A stretch of DNA of 20,274 nucleotides from Euglena gracilis (lineage: Eukaryota > Euglenozoa > Euglenophyceae > Euglenales > Euglenaceae), in NCBI GenBank assembly GCA_900893395.1, contig CAAHFI011375475.1:1-20274 (forward strand). Direction: 5' to 3'. The position numbers and the translations under genes were made by a program. Every line of letters begins with the position of its first letter. The first letter of the stretch is position 1. The notes beneath the pieces are model-generated. The model saw nothing but the letters and a program-made list of their open reading frames with translations. It was not told where the DNA came from and did not search any database. Below, piece after piece: positions 7,180 to 17,880 of the stretch.

Positions 7180-7373
7180 TTCAAATGAAGTTAAAAAAAA
7201 TTGAAGCCTTGAAGCCAAACCGCTCTCACCCCCCCCCCCCCCTGTGCCGCTCTCACCCTGGGCACCCTCGAAGAACGGACTGAAACCCCCAGCTTCAAAC
7301 ACCGAAAATTTTCTTTTTTTCCCTTCTCCACTCACGCGCGCCCCCTTTATGCACGGAAGATGCATAGGCTGTT

Positions 7374-7493
7374 GCGTACGGCCATACTACCGGGAATACA
7401 CCTGAACCCGTTCGATTTCAGAAGTTAAGCCTGGTCAGGCCCAGTTAGTACTGAGGTGGGCGACCACTTGGGAACACTGGGTGCTGTACGCTT
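7374..7493 (+). rRNA. 5S rRNA, unit 13
   Basis: Consensus copy; A at -10; plain spacer A of 202 bp. Confidence 0.98.
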
Positions 7494-7695
7494 TTTTGCT
7501 GCGTTTTTCTCCCCCCCCCGGCCAAAAAAAAAACCCTCCGTGCGCAAGATTTTCAGACTGTGTCCGTCGTGGGTTATAAAGTCCGTTCCACCCTTTTTTC
7601 GTGAACGTGGCCGTGTGCCATCACCGTCGCACCGCCCGCCCACCTCGGTGAATGCCCGGTGATGCTCCTCGTCCACCCCGGTCCTTCAACTGCGT

Positions 7696-7797
7696 ACACT
7701 TTCTGAGTGTCTATTTTTTTTCGGTATATACTCGTTCCACCCATGTGGACAAGGAAGCCCAAGTGACTTCCAATTTTTGGAGGCGGCAACGCCATCC
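7696..7797 (+). ncRNA. SL RNA, unit 13
   Basis: Consensus copy with CTCTCACC lead-in downstream and a 189-bp spacer B that reads CACTCGCGCG instead of CACTCACGCGCG. Confidence 0.97.
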
Positions 7798-7986
7798 TTC
7801 AAATGAAGTTAAAAAAATTGAAGCCTTGAAGCCAAACCGCTCTCACCCCCCCCCCCCTGTGCCGCTCTCACCCTGGGCACCCTCGAAGAACGGACTGAAA
7901 CCCCCAGCTTCAAACACCGAAAATTTTCTTTTTTTCCCTTCTCCACTCGCGCGCCCCCTTTATGCACGGAAGATGCATAGGCTGTT

Positions 7987-8106
7987 GCGTACGGCCATAC
8001 TACCGGGAATACACCTGAACCCGTTCGATTTCAGAAGTTAAGCCTGGTCAGGCCCAGTTAGTACTGAGGTGGGCGACCACTTGGGAACACTGGGTGCTGT
8101 ACGCTT
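7987..8106 (+). rRNA. 5S rRNA, unit 14
   Basis: Consensus copy. Its spacer A has CTAT without CCGGCCG, a combination shared with units 16 and 18. Confidence 0.98.
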
Positions 8107-8311
8107 TTTTGCTGCGTTTTTCTATCCCCCCCCCCCGGCCAAAAAAAAACCCTCCGTGCGCAAGATTTTCAGACTGTGTCCGTCGTGGGTTATAAAGTCC
8201 GTTCCACCCTTTTTTCGTGAACGTGGCCGTGTGCCATCACCGTCGCACCGCCCGCCCACCTCGGTGAATGCCCGGTGATGCTCCTCGTCCACCCCGGTCC
8301 TTCAACTGCGT

Positions 8312-8413
8312 ACACTTTCTGAGTGTCTATTTTTTTTCGGTATATACTCGTTCCACCCATGTGGACAAGGAAGCCCAAGTGACTTCCAATTTTTGGAGGC
8401 GGCAACGCCATCC
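8312..8413 (+). ncRNA. SL RNA, unit 14
   Basis: Consensus copy; last of the three consecutive units with the CTCTCACC lead-in. Confidence 0.97.
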
Positions 8414-8608
8414 TTCAAATGAAGTTAAAAAAAATTGAAGCCTTGAAGCCAAACCGCTCTCACCCCCCCCCCCCCCCTGTGCCGCTCTCACCCTGGGGCA
8501 CCCTCGAAGAACGGACTGAAACCCCCAGCTTCAAACACCGAAAATTTTCTTTTTTTCCCTTCTCCACTCACGCGCGCCCCTTTATGCACGGAAGATGCAT
8601 AGGCTGTT

Positions 8609-8728
8609 GCGTACGGCCATACTACCGGGAATACACCTGAACCCGTTCGATTTCAGAAGTTAAGCCTGGTCAGGCCCAGTTAGTACTGAGGTGGGCGACC
8701 ACTTGGGAACACTGGGTGCTGTACGCTT
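8609..8728 (+). rRNA. 5S rRNA, unit 15
   Basis: Consensus copy with A at -10 and a spacer A lacking both markers. Confidence 0.98.
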
Positions 8729-8931
8729 TTTTGCTGCGTTTTTCTCCCCCCCCCCGGCCAAAAAAAAACCCTCCGTGCGCAAGATTTTCAGACTGTGTCC
8801 GTCGTGGGTTATAAAGTCCGTTCCACCCTTTTTTTCGTGAACGTGGCCGTGTGCCATCACCGTCGCACCGCCCGCCCACCTCGGTGAATGCCCGGTGATG
8901 CTCCTCGTCCACCCCGGTCCTTCAACTGCGT

Positions 8932-9033
8932 ACACTTTCTGAGTGTCTATTTTTTTTCGGTATATACTCGTTCCACCCATGTGGACAAGGAAGCCCAAGT
9001 GACTTCCAATTTTTGGAGGCGGCAACGCCATCC
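8932..9033 (+). ncRNA. SL RNA, unit 15
   Basis: Consensus copy; spacer B returns to the CTCTCAGCC lead-in and ends in the G-type -10 of unit 16. Confidence 0.97.
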
Positions 9034-9227
9034 TTCAAATGAAGTTAAAAAAAATTGAAGCCTTGAAGCCAAACCGCTCTCAGCCCCCCCCCCCCCCTGT
9101 GCCGCTCTCACCCTGGGCACCCTCGAAGAACGGACTGAAACCCCCAGCTTCAAACACCGAAAATTTTCTTTTTTCCCTTCTCCACTCACGCGCGCCCCCT
9201 TTATGCACGGAAGATGCGTAGGCTGTT

Positions 9228-9347
9228 GCGTACGGCCATACTACCGGGAATACACCTGAACCCGTTCGATTTCAGAAGTTAAGCCTGGTCAGGCCCAGTT
9301 AGTACTGAGGTGGGCGACCACTTGGGAACACTGGGTGCTGTACGCTT
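9228..9347 (+). rRNA. 5S rRNA, unit 16
   Basis: Consensus copy. First of six consecutive units with G at -10 (here 9218). Spacer A has CTAT. Confidence 0.98.
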
Positions 9348-9551
9348 TTTTGCTGCGTTTTTCTATCCCCCCCCCCGGCCAAAAAAAAACCCTCCGTGCG
9401 CAAGATTTTCAGACTGTGTCCGTCGTGGGTTATAAAGTCCGTTCCACCCTTTTTTCGTGAACGTGGCCGTGTGCCATCACCGTCGCACCGCCCGCCCACC
9501 TCGGTGAATGCCCGGTGATGCTCCTCGTCCACCCCGGTCCTTCAACTGCGT

Positions 9552-9653
9552 ACACTTTCTGAGTGTCTATTTTTTTTCGGTATATACTCGTTCCACCCAT
9601 GTGGACAAGGAAGCCCAAGTGACTTCCAATTTTTGGAGGCGGCAACGCCATCC
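9552..9653 (+). ncRNA. SL RNA, unit 16
   Basis: Consensus copy, 196 bp before the next 5S. Confidence 0.97.
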
Positions 9654-9849
9654 TTCAAATGAAGTTAAAAAAAATTGAAGCCTTGAAGCCAAACCGCTCT
9701 CAGCCCCCCCCCCCCCCCTGTGCCGCTCTCACCCTGGGGCACCCTCGAAGAACGGACTGAAACCCCCAGCTTCAAACACCGAAAATTTTCTTTTTTTCCC
9801 TTCTCCACTCACGCGCGCCCCTTTATGCACGGAAGATGCGTAGGCTGTT

Positions 9850-9969
9850 GCGTACGGCCATACTACCGGGAATACACCTGAACCCGTTCGATTTCAGAAG
9901 TTAAGCCTGGTCAGGCCCAGTTAGTACTGAGGTGGGCGACCACTTGGGAACACTGGGTGCTGTACGCTT
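9850..9969 (+). rRNA. 5S rRNA, unit 17
   Basis: Consensus copy with G at -10 (9840) but without CTAT, breaking the CTAT run of its neighbours 16 and 18. Confidence 0.98.
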
Positions 9970-10170
9970 TTTTGCTGCGTTTTTCTCCCCCCCCCGGCCA
10001 AAAAAAAACCCTCCGTGCGCAAGATTTTCAGACTGTGTCCGTCGTGGGTTATAAAGTCCGTTCCACCCTTTTTTCGTGAACGTGGCCGTGTGCCATCACC
10101 GTCGCACCGCCCGCCCACCTCGGTGAATGCCCGGTGATGCTCCTCGTCCACCCCGGTCCTTCAACTGCGT

Positions 10171-10272
10171 ACACTTTCTGAGTGTCTATTTTTTTTCGGT
10201 ATATACTCGTTCCACCCATGTGGACAAGGAAGCCCAAGTGACTTCCAATTTTTGGAGGCGGCAACGCCATCC
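10171..10272 (+). ncRNA. SL RNA, unit 17
   Basis: Consensus copy; the C tract downstream is one of the longest (C16). Confidence 0.97.
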
Positions 10273-10469
10273 TTCAAATGAAGTTAAAAAAAATTGAAGC
10301 CTTGAAGCCAAACCGCTCTCAGCCCCCCCCCCCCCCCCTGTGCCGCTCTCACCCTGGGGCACCCTCGAAGAACGGACTGAAAACCCCCAGCTTCAAACAC
10401 CGAAAATTTTCTTTTTTCCCTTCTCCACTCACGCGCGCCCCTTTATGCACGGAAGATGCGTAGGCTGTT

Positions 10470-10589
10470 GCGTACGGCCATACTACCGGGAATACACCTG
10501 AACCCGTTCGATTTCAGAAGTTAAGCCTGGTCAGGCCCAGTTAGTACTGAGGTGGGCGACCACTTGGGAACACTGGGTGCTGTACGCTT
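10470..10589 (+). rRNA. 5S rRNA, unit 18
   Basis: Consensus copy with G at -10 (10460). Spacer A has CTAT and still lacks CCGGCCG. Confidence 0.98.
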
Positions 10590-10794
10590 TTTTGCTGCGT
10601 TTTTCTATCCCCCCCCCCGGCCAAAAAAAAAACCCTCCGTGCGCAAGATTTTCAGACTGTGTCCGTCGTGGGTTATAAAGTCCGTTCCACCCTTTTTTCG
10701 TGAACGTGGCCGTGTGCCATCACCGTCGCACCGCCCGCCCACCTCGGTGAATGCCCGGTGATGCTCCTCGTCCACCCCGGTCCTTCAACTGCGT

Positions 10795-10896
10795 ACACTT
10801 TCTGAGTGTCTATTTTTTTTCGGTATATACTCGTTCCACCCATGTGGACAAGGAAGCCCAAGTGACTTCCAATTTTTGGAGGCGGCAACGCCATCC
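10795..10896 (+). ncRNA. SL RNA, unit 18
   Basis: Consensus copy, 205 bp after its 5S gene. Confidence 0.97.
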
Positions 10897-11092
10897 TTCA
10901 AATGAAGTTAAAAAAAATTGAAGCCTTGAAGCCAAACCGCTCTCAGCCCCCCCCCCCCCCCTGTGCCGCTCTCACCCTGGGGCACCCTCGAAGAACGGAC
11001 TGAAACCCCCAGCTTCAAACACCGAAAATTTTCTTTTTTCCCTTCTCCACTCACGCGCGCCCCCTTTATGCACGGAAGATGCGTAGGCTGTT

Positions 11093-11212
11093 GCGTACGG
11101 CCATACTACCGGGAATACACCTGAACCCGTTCGATTTCAGAAGTTAAGCCTGGTCAGGCCCAGTTAGTACTGAGGTGGGCGACCACTTGGGAACACTGGG
11201 TGCTGTACGCTT
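11093..11212 (+). rRNA. 5S rRNA, unit 19
   Basis: Consensus copy with G at -10 (11083). Spacer A switches to CTAT plus CCGGCCG here and keeps this form to unit 21. Confidence 0.98.
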
Positions 11213-11419
11213 TTTTGCTGCGTTTTTCTATCCCCCCCCCCCGGCCGAAAAAAAAAACCCTCCGTGCGCAAGATTTTCAGACTGTGTCCGTCGTGGGTTA
11301 TAAAGTCCGTTCCACCCTTTTTTCGTGAACGTGGCCGTGTGCCATCACCGTCGCACCGCCCGCCCACCTCGGTGAATGCCCGGTGATGCTCCTCGTCCAC
11401 CCCGGTCCTTCAACTGCGT

Positions 11420-11521
11420 ACACTTTCTGAGTGTCTATTTTTTTTCGGTATATACTCGTTCCACCCATGTGGACAAGGAAGCCCAAGTGACTTCCAATTT
11501 TTGGAGGCGGCAACGCCATCC
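11420..11521 (+). ncRNA. SL RNA, unit 19
   Basis: Consensus copy, 207 bp after its 5S gene. Confidence 0.97.
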
Positions 11522-11716
11522 TTCAAATGAAGTTAAAAAAAATTGAAGCCTTGAAGCCAAACCGCTCTCAGCCCCCCCCCCCCCCTGTGCCGCTCTCACC
11601 CTGGGGCACCCTCGAAGAACGGACTGAAACCCCCAGCTTCAAACACCGAAAATTTTCTTTTTTCCCTTCTCCACTCACGCGCGCCCCCTTTATGCACGGA
11701 AGATGCGTAGGCTGTT

Positions 11717-11836
11717 GCGTACGGCCATACTACCGGGAATACACCTGAACCCGTTCGATTTCAGAAGTTAAGCCTGGTCAGGCCCAGTTAGTACTGAGGT
11801 GGGCGACCACTTGGGAACACTGGGTGCTGTACGCTT
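11717..11836 (+). rRNA. 5S rRNA, unit 20
   Basis: Consensus copy with G at -10 (11707). Its spacer A is the longest in the window (208 bp) because of a long A run. Confidence 0.98.
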
Positions 11837-12044
11837 TTTTGCTGCGTTTTTCTATCCCCCCCCCCCGGCCGAAAAAAAAAAACCCTCCGTGCGCAAGATT
11901 TTCAGACTGTGTCCGTCGTGGGTTATAAAGTCCGTTCCACCCTTTTTTCGTGAACGTGGCCGTGTGCCATCACCGTCGCACCGCCCGCCCACCTCGGTGA
12001 ATGCCCGGTGATGCTCCTCGTCCACCCCGGTCCTTCAACTGCGT

Positions 12045-12146
12045 ACACTTTCTGAGTGTCTATTTTTTTTCGGTATATACTCGTTCCACCCATGTGGACA
12101 AGGAAGCCCAAGTGACTTCCAATTTTTGGAGGCGGCAACGCCATCC
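12045..12146 (+). ncRNA. SL RNA, unit 20
   Basis: Consensus copy. Spacer B is the longest (198 bp) and the period to the next 5S is the maximum, 628 bp. Confidence 0.97.
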
Positions 12147-12344
12147 TTCAAATGAAGTTAAAAAAAATTGAAGCCTTGAAGCCAAACCGCTCTCAGCCCC
12201 CCCCCCCCCCCCTGTGCCGCTCTCACCCTGGGGCACCCTCGAAGAACGGACTGAAAACCCCCAGCTTCAAACACCGAAAATTTTCTTTTTTCCCTTCTCC
12301 ACTCACGCGCGCCCCCTTTATGCACGGAAGATGCGTAGGCTGTT

Positions 12345-12464
12345 GCGTACGGCCATACTACCGGGAATACACCTGAACCCGTTCGATTTCAGAAGTTAAG
12401 CCTGGTCAGGCCCAGTTAGTACTGAGGTGGGCGACCACTTGGGAACACTGGGTGCTGTACGCTT
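12345..12464 (+). rRNA. 5S rRNA, unit 21
   Basis: Consensus copy; last of the six consecutive units with G at -10 (12335). Confidence 0.98.
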
Positions 12465-12670
12465 TTTTGCTGCGTTTTCTATCCCCCCCCCCCGGCCGAA
12501 AAAAAAAACCCTCCGTGCGCAAGATTTTCAGACTGTGTCCGTCGTGGGTTATAAAGTCCGTTCCACCCTTTTTTCGTGAACGTGGCCGTGTGCCATCACC
12601 GTCGCACCGCCCGCCCACCTCGGTGAATGCCCGGTGATGCTCCTCGTCCACCCCGGTCCTTCAACTGCGT

Positions 12671-12772
12671 ACACTTTCTGAGTGTCTATTTTTTTTCGGT
12701 ATATACTCGTTCCACCCATGTGGACAAGGAAGCCCAAGTGACTTCCAATTTTTGGAGGCGGCAACGCCATCC
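12671..12772 (+). ncRNA. SL RNA, unit 21
   Basis: Consensus copy; spacer B reverts to A at -10 before unit 22. Confidence 0.97.
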
Positions 12773-12968
12773 TTCAAATGAAGTTAAAAAAAATTGAAGC
12801 CTTGAAGCCAAACCGCTCTCAGCCCCCCCCCCCCCCCCTGTGCCGCTCTCACCCTGGGCACCCTCGAAGAACGGACTGAAACCCCCAGCTTCAAACACCG
12901 AAAATTTTCTTTTTTCCCTTCTCCACTCACGCGCGCCCCCTTTATGCACGGAAGATGCATAGGCTGTT

Positions 12969-13088
12969 GCGTACGGCCATACTACCGGGAATACACCTGA
13001 ACCCGTTCGATTTCAGAAGTTAAGCCTGGTCAGGCCCAGTTAGTACTGAGGTGGGCGACCACTTGGGAACACTGGGTGCTGTACGCTT
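12969..13088 (+). rRNA. 5S rRNA, unit 22
   Basis: Consensus copy. Spacer A keeps CCGGCCG but has lost CTAT. Confidence 0.98.
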
Positions 13089-13291
13089 TTTTGCTGCGTT
13101 TTTCTCCCCCCCCCGGCCGAAAAAAAAAACCCTCCGTGCGCAAGATTTTCAGACTGTGTCCGTCGTGGGTTATAAAGTCCGTTCCACCCTTTTTTCGTGA
13201 ACGTGGCCGTGTGCCATCACCGTCGCACCGCCCGCCCACCTCGGTGAATGCCCGGTGATGCTCCTCGTCCACCCCGGTCCTTCAACTGCGT

Positions 13292-13393
13292 ACACTTTCT
13301 GAGTGTCTATTTTTTTTCGGTATATACTCGTTCCACCCATGTGGACAAGGAAGCCCAAGTGACTTCCAATTTTTGGAGGCGGCAACGCCATCC
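13292..13393 (+). ncRNA. SL RNA, unit 22
   Basis: Consensus copy, 203 bp after its 5S gene. Confidence 0.97.
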
Positions 13394-13588
13394 TTCAAAT
13401 GAAGTTAAAAAAAATTGAAGCCTTGAAGCCAAACCGCTCTCAGCCCCCCCCCCCCCCCTGTGCCGCTCTCACCCTGGGCACCCTCGAAGAACGGACTGAA
13501 ACCCCCAGCTTCAAACACCGAAAATTTTCTTTTTTTCCCTTCTCCACTCACGCGCGCCCCTTTATGCACGGAAGATGCATAGGCTGTT

Positions 13589-13708
13589 GCGTACGGCCAT
13601 ACTACCGGGAATACACCTGAACCCGTTCGATTTCAGAAGTTAAGCCTGGTCAGGCCCAGTTAGTACTGAGGTGGGCGACCACTTGGGAACACTGGGTGCT
13701 GTACGCTT
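13589..13708 (+). rRNA. 5S rRNA, unit 23
   Basis: Consensus copy without either spacer A marker, lying between marker-bearing units 22 and 24. Confidence 0.98.
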
Positions 13709-13910
13709 TTTTGCTGCGTTTTTCTCCCCCCCCCGGCCAAAAAAAAAACCCTCCGTGCGCAAGATTTTCAGACTGTGTCCGTCGTGGGTTATAAAGTCCG
13801 TTCCACCCTTTTTTCGTGAACGTGGCCGTGTGCCATCACCGTCGCACCGCCCGCCCACCTCGGTGAATGCCCGGTGATGCTCCTCGTCCACCCCGGTCCT
13901 TCAACTGCGT

Positions 13911-14012
13911 ACACTTTCTGAGTGTCTATTTTTTTTCGGTATATACTCGTTCCACCCATGTGGACAAGGAAGCCCAAGTGACTTCCAATTTTTGGAGGCG
14001 GCAACGCCATCC
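13911..14012 (+). ncRNA. SL RNA, unit 23
   Basis: Consensus copy and the last of the unbroken run of identical SL genes. Spacer B has one C fewer in CCAAACCGC. Confidence 0.97.
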
Positions 14013-14205
14013 TTCAAATGAAGTTAAAAAAATTGAAGCCTTGAAGCCAAACGCTCTCAGCCCCCCCCCCCCCTGTGCCGCTCTCACCCTGGGGCACCCT
14101 CGAAGAACGGACTGAAAACCCCCAGCTTCAAACACCGAAAATTTTCTTTTTTCCCTTCTCCACTCACGCGCGCCCCCTTTATGCACGGAAGATGCATAGG
14201 CTGTT

Positions 14206-14325
14206 GCGTACGGCCATACTACCGGGAATACACCTGAACCCGTTCGATTTCAGAAGTTAAGCCTGGTCAGGCCCAGTTAGTACTGAGGTGGGCGACCACT
14301 TGGGAACACTGGGTGCTGTACGCTT
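14206..14325 (+). rRNA. 5S rRNA, unit 24
   Basis: Consensus over 120 nt, but the terminal T run is T5. Spacer A has CTAT plus CCGGCCG. Confidence 0.97.
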
Positions 14326-14527
14326 TTTGCTGCGTTTTTCTATCCCCCCCCCGGCCGAAAAAAAAACCCTCCGTGCGCAAGATTTTCAGACTGTGTCCGT
14401 CGTGGGTTATAAAGTCCGTTCCACCCTTTTTTCGTGAACGTGGCCGTGTGCCATCACCGTCGCACCGCCCGCCCACCTCGGTGAATGCCCGGTGATGCTC
14501 CTCGTCCACCCGGTCCTTCAACTGCGT

Positions 14528-14628
14528 ACACTTTCTGAGTGTCTATTTTTTTTCGGTATATACTCGTTCCACCCATGTGGACAAGGAAGCCCAAGTGACT
14601 TCCAATTTTTGGAGGCGGCAACGCCATC
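14528..14628 (+). ncRNA. SL RNA, unit 24
   Basis: One C fewer at the 3' closing stem (CATCTTC instead of CATCCTTC); otherwise consensus. Downstream, the AAACACCG motif has lost two bases. Confidence 0.96.
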
Positions 14629-14817
14629 TTCAAATGAAGTTAAAAAAATTGAAGCCTTGAAGCCAAACCGCTCTCACCCCCCCCCCCCCTGTGCCGCTCT
14701 CACCCTGGGGCACCCTCGAAGAACGGACTGAAACCCCCAGCTTCAAACCGAAAATTTTCTTTTTTTCCCTTCTCCACTCACGCGCGCCCCTTTATGCACG
14801 GAAGATGCTAGGCTGTT

Positions 14818-14937
14818 GCGTACGGCCATACTACCGGGAATACACCTGAACCCGTTCGATTTCAGAAGTTAAGCCTGGTCAGGCCCAGTTAGTACTGAGG
14901 TGGGCGACCACTTGGGAACACTGGGTGCTGTACGCTT
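14818..14937 (+). rRNA. 5S rRNA, unit 25
   Basis: Consensus copy. The base at -10 is missing (GATGCTAGG, as before unit 2). Spacer A has CTAT plus CCGGCCG. Confidence 0.98.
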
Positions 14938-15143
14938 TTTTGCTGCGTTTTTCTATCCCCCCCCCCGGCCGAAAAAAAAAACCCTCCGTGCGCAAGATTT
15001 TCAGACTGTGTCCGTCGTGGGTTATAAAGTCCGTTCCACCCTTTTTTCGTGAACGTGGCCGTGTGCCATCACCGTCGCACCGCCCGCCCACCTCGGTGAA
15101 TGCCCGGTGATGCTCCTCGTCCACCCCGGTCCTTCAACTGCGT

Positions 15144-15245
15144 ACACTTTCTGAGTGTCTATTTTTTTTCGGTATATACTCGTTCCACCCATGTGGACAA
15201 GGAAGCCCAAGTGACTTCCAATTTTTGGAGGCGGCAACGCCATCC
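15144..15245 (+). ncRNA. SL RNA, unit 25
   Basis: Consensus copy, 206 bp after its 5S gene. Confidence 0.97.
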
Positions 15246-15439
15246 TTCAAATGAAGTTAAAAAAAATTGAAGCCTTGAAGCCAAACCGCTCTCAGCCCCC
15301 CCCCCCCCCTGTGCCGCTCTCACCCTGGGGCACCCTCGAAGAACGGACTGAAACCCCAGCTTCAAACACCGAAAATTTTCTTTTTTCCCTTCTCCACTCA
15401 CGCGCGCCCCCTTTATGCACGGAAGATGCATAGGCTGTT

Positions 15440-15559
15440 GCGTACGGCCATACTACCGGGAATACACCTGAACCCGTTCGATTTCAGAAGTTAAGCCTGG
15501 TCAGGCCCAGTTAGTACTGAGGTGGGCGACCACTTGGGAACACTGGGTGCTGTACGCTT
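15440..15559 (+). rRNA. 5S rRNA, unit 26
   Basis: Consensus copy. The T run before the C tract in spacer A is altered to TTTCTTCC, unique in this window. Confidence 0.98.
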
Positions 15560-15761
15560 TTTTGCTGCGTTTCTTCCCCCCCCCCGGCCAAAAAAAAAAC
15601 CCTCCGTGCGCAAGATTTTCAGACTGTGTCCGTCGTGGGTTATAAAGTCCGTTCCACCCTTTTTTTCGTGAACGTGGCCGTGTGCCATCACCGTCGCACC
15701 GCCCGCCACCTCGGTGAATGCCCGGTGATGCTCCTCGTCCACCCCGGTCCTTCAACTGCGT

Positions 15762-15863
15762 ACACTTTCTGAGTGTCTATTTTTTTTCGGTATATACTCG
15801 TTCCACCCATGTGGACAAGGAAGCCCAAGTGACTTCCAATTTTTGGAGGCGGCAACGCCATCC
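15762..15863 (+). ncRNA. SL RNA, unit 26
   Basis: Consensus copy; the next 5S again has the G-type -10. Confidence 0.97.
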
Positions 15864-16057
15864 TTCAAATGAAGTTAAAAAAAATTGAAGCCTTGAAGCC
15901 AAACCGCTCTCAGCCCCCCCCCCCCTGTGCCGCTCTCACCCTGGGGCACCCTCGAAGAACGGACTGAAACCCCCAGCTTCAAACACCGAAAATTTTCTTT
16001 TTTTCCCTTCTCCACTCACGCGCGCCCCCTTTATGCACGGAAGATGCGTAGGCTGTT

Positions 16058-16177
16058 GCGTACGGCCATACTACCGGGAATACACCTGAACCCGTTCGAT
16101 TTCAGAAGTTAAGCCTGGTCAGGCCCAGTTAGTACTGAGGTGGGCGACCACTTGGGAACACTGGGTGCTGTACGCTT
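16058..16177 (+). rRNA. 5S rRNA, unit 27
   Basis: Consensus copy with an isolated G at -10 (16048). Spacer A is the shortest (192 bp), with several small losses between 16240 and 16360. Confidence 0.98.
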
Positions 16178-16369
16178 TTTTGCTGCGTTTTTCTCCCCCC
16201 CCCGGCCAAAAAAAAACCCTCCGTGCGCAAGATTTTCAGACTGTCCGTCGTGGGTTATAAAGTCCGTTCCACCTTTTTTCGTGAACGTGCGGTGCCATCA
16301 CCGTCGCACCGCCCGCCCACCTCGGTGAATGCCCGGTGATGCTCCTCGTCCCCGGTCCTTCAACTGCGT

Positions 16370-16471
16370 ACACTTTCTGAGTGTCTATTTTTTTTCGGTA
16401 TATACTCGTTCCACCCATGTGGACAAGGAAGCCCAAGTGACTTCCAATTTTTGGAGGCGGCAACGCCATCC
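16370..16471 (+). ncRNA. SL RNA, unit 27
   Basis: Consensus gene. Just downstream AAATTGAAGCC reads AATATGAAGCC, the only change in the tandem TTGAAGCC block, and the C tract is interrupted by T near its start. Confidence 0.96.
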
Positions 16472-16661
16472 TTCAAATGAAGTTAAAAAAATATGAAGCC
16501 TTGAAGCCAAACCGCTCTCACCCTCCCCCCCCCCTGTGCCGCTCTCACCTGGGCACCCTCGAAGAACGGACTGAACCCCCAGCTTCAAACACCGAAAATT
16601 TTCTTTTTTCCCTTCTCCACTCGCGCGCGCCCCCTTTATGCACGGAAGAGCATAGGCTGTT

Positions 16662-16776
16662 CGTACGGCCATACGGGAATACACCTGAACCCGTTCGATT
16701 TCAGAAGTTAAGCCTGGTCAGGCCCAGTTAGTACTGAGGTGGGCGACCACTTGGGAACACTGGGTGCTGTACGCTT
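16662..16776 (+). rRNA. 5S rRNA, unit 28 (short, doubtful)
   Basis: Only 115 nt. The first G of helix I is absent and four bases are missing from CATACTACCGGG in the 5' part. The rest of the gene, including both promoter boxes, the 3' helix strand and T6, is intact. It could be transcribed but would make a defective 5S. Either a pseudogene copy or a consensus error; other small losses surround it. Confidence 0.85.
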
Positions 16777-16977
16777 TTTTGCTGCGTTTTTCTCCCCCCC
16801 CCCCCGGCCAAAAAAAAAACCCTCCGTGCGCAAGATTTTCAGAATTGTCCGTCGTGGGTTATAAAGTCCGTTCCACCCTTTTTTCGTGAACGTGGCCGTG
16901 GCCATCACCGTCGCACCGCCCGCCCACCTCGGTGAATGCCGGTGATGCTCCTCGTCCACCCGGTCCTTCAACTGCGT

Positions 16978-17079
16978 ACACTTTCTGAGTGTCTATTTTT
17001 TTTCGGTATATACTCGTTCCACCCATGTGGACAAGGAAGCCCAAGTGACTTCCAATTTTTGGAGGCGGCAACGCCATCC
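16978..17079 (+). ncRNA. SL RNA, unit 28
   Basis: Consensus gene despite the damaged 5S before it. C tract downstream interrupted by T near its start, as after unit 27. Confidence 0.96.
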
Positions 17080-17272
17080 TTCAAATGAAGTTAAAAAAAA
17101 TTGAAGCCTTGAAGCCAAACCGCTCTCACCCTCCCCCCCCCCTGTGCCGCTCTCACCCTGGCACCCTCGAAGAACGGACTGAAAACCCCAGCTTCAAACA
17201 CGAAAATTTTCTTTTTTTTCCCTTCTCCACTCAGCGCGCCCCCCTTTATGCACGGAAGATGCATAGGCTGTT

Positions 17273-17388
17273 GCGTACGGCCATACTACCGGGAATACAC
17301 CTGAACCCGTTCGATTTCAGAAGTTAAGCCTGGTCAGGCCCAGTTAGTACTGAGGTGGGCGACCACTTGGGAACACTGGGTAGCGCTT
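17273..17388 (+). rRNA. 5S rRNA, unit 29 (short, doubtful)
   Basis: Only 116 nt. The start and both promoter boxes are consensus, but the 3' end GGGTGCTGTACGC reads GGGTAGCGC, which removes much of the 3' strand of helix I. T6 is intact. Spacer A carries a rearranged GGCCGCCC-A block. A pseudogene or an assembly error. Confidence 0.85.
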
Positions 17389-17588
17389 TTTTGCTGCGTT
17401 TTCTCCCCCCCCGGCCGCCCAAAAAAAACCTCCGTGCGCAAGATTTTCAGACTGTGTCCGTCGTGGGTTATAAAGTCCGTTCCACCCTTTTTTCGTGAAC
17501 GTGGCCGTGGCCATCACCGTCGCACCGCCCGCCCACCTCGGTGAATGCCCGGTGATGCTCCTCGTCCACCCCGGTCCTTCAACTGCGT

Positions 17589-17690
17589 ACACTTTCTGAG
17601 TGTCTATTTTTTTTCGGTATATACTCGTTCCACCCATGTGGACAAGGAAGCCCAAGTGACTTCCAATTTTTGGAGGCGGCAACGCCATCC
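17589..17690 (+). ncRNA. SL RNA, unit 29
   Basis: Consensus gene. The A tract downstream is preceded by ATGAAATT instead of ATGAAGTT, a substitution seen only here. Confidence 0.96.
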
Positions 17691-17880
17691 TTCAAATGAA
17701 ATTAAAAAAAAATTGAAGCCTTGAAGCCAAACGCTCTCAGCCCCCCCCCCCTGTGCGCTCTCACCCTGGGCACCCTCGAAGAACGGACTGAAACCCCCAG
17801 CTTCAAACACCGAAAATTTTCTTTTTTTTCCCTTCTCCACTCGCGCGCCCCCTTTATGCACGGAAGATGCATAGGCTGTT

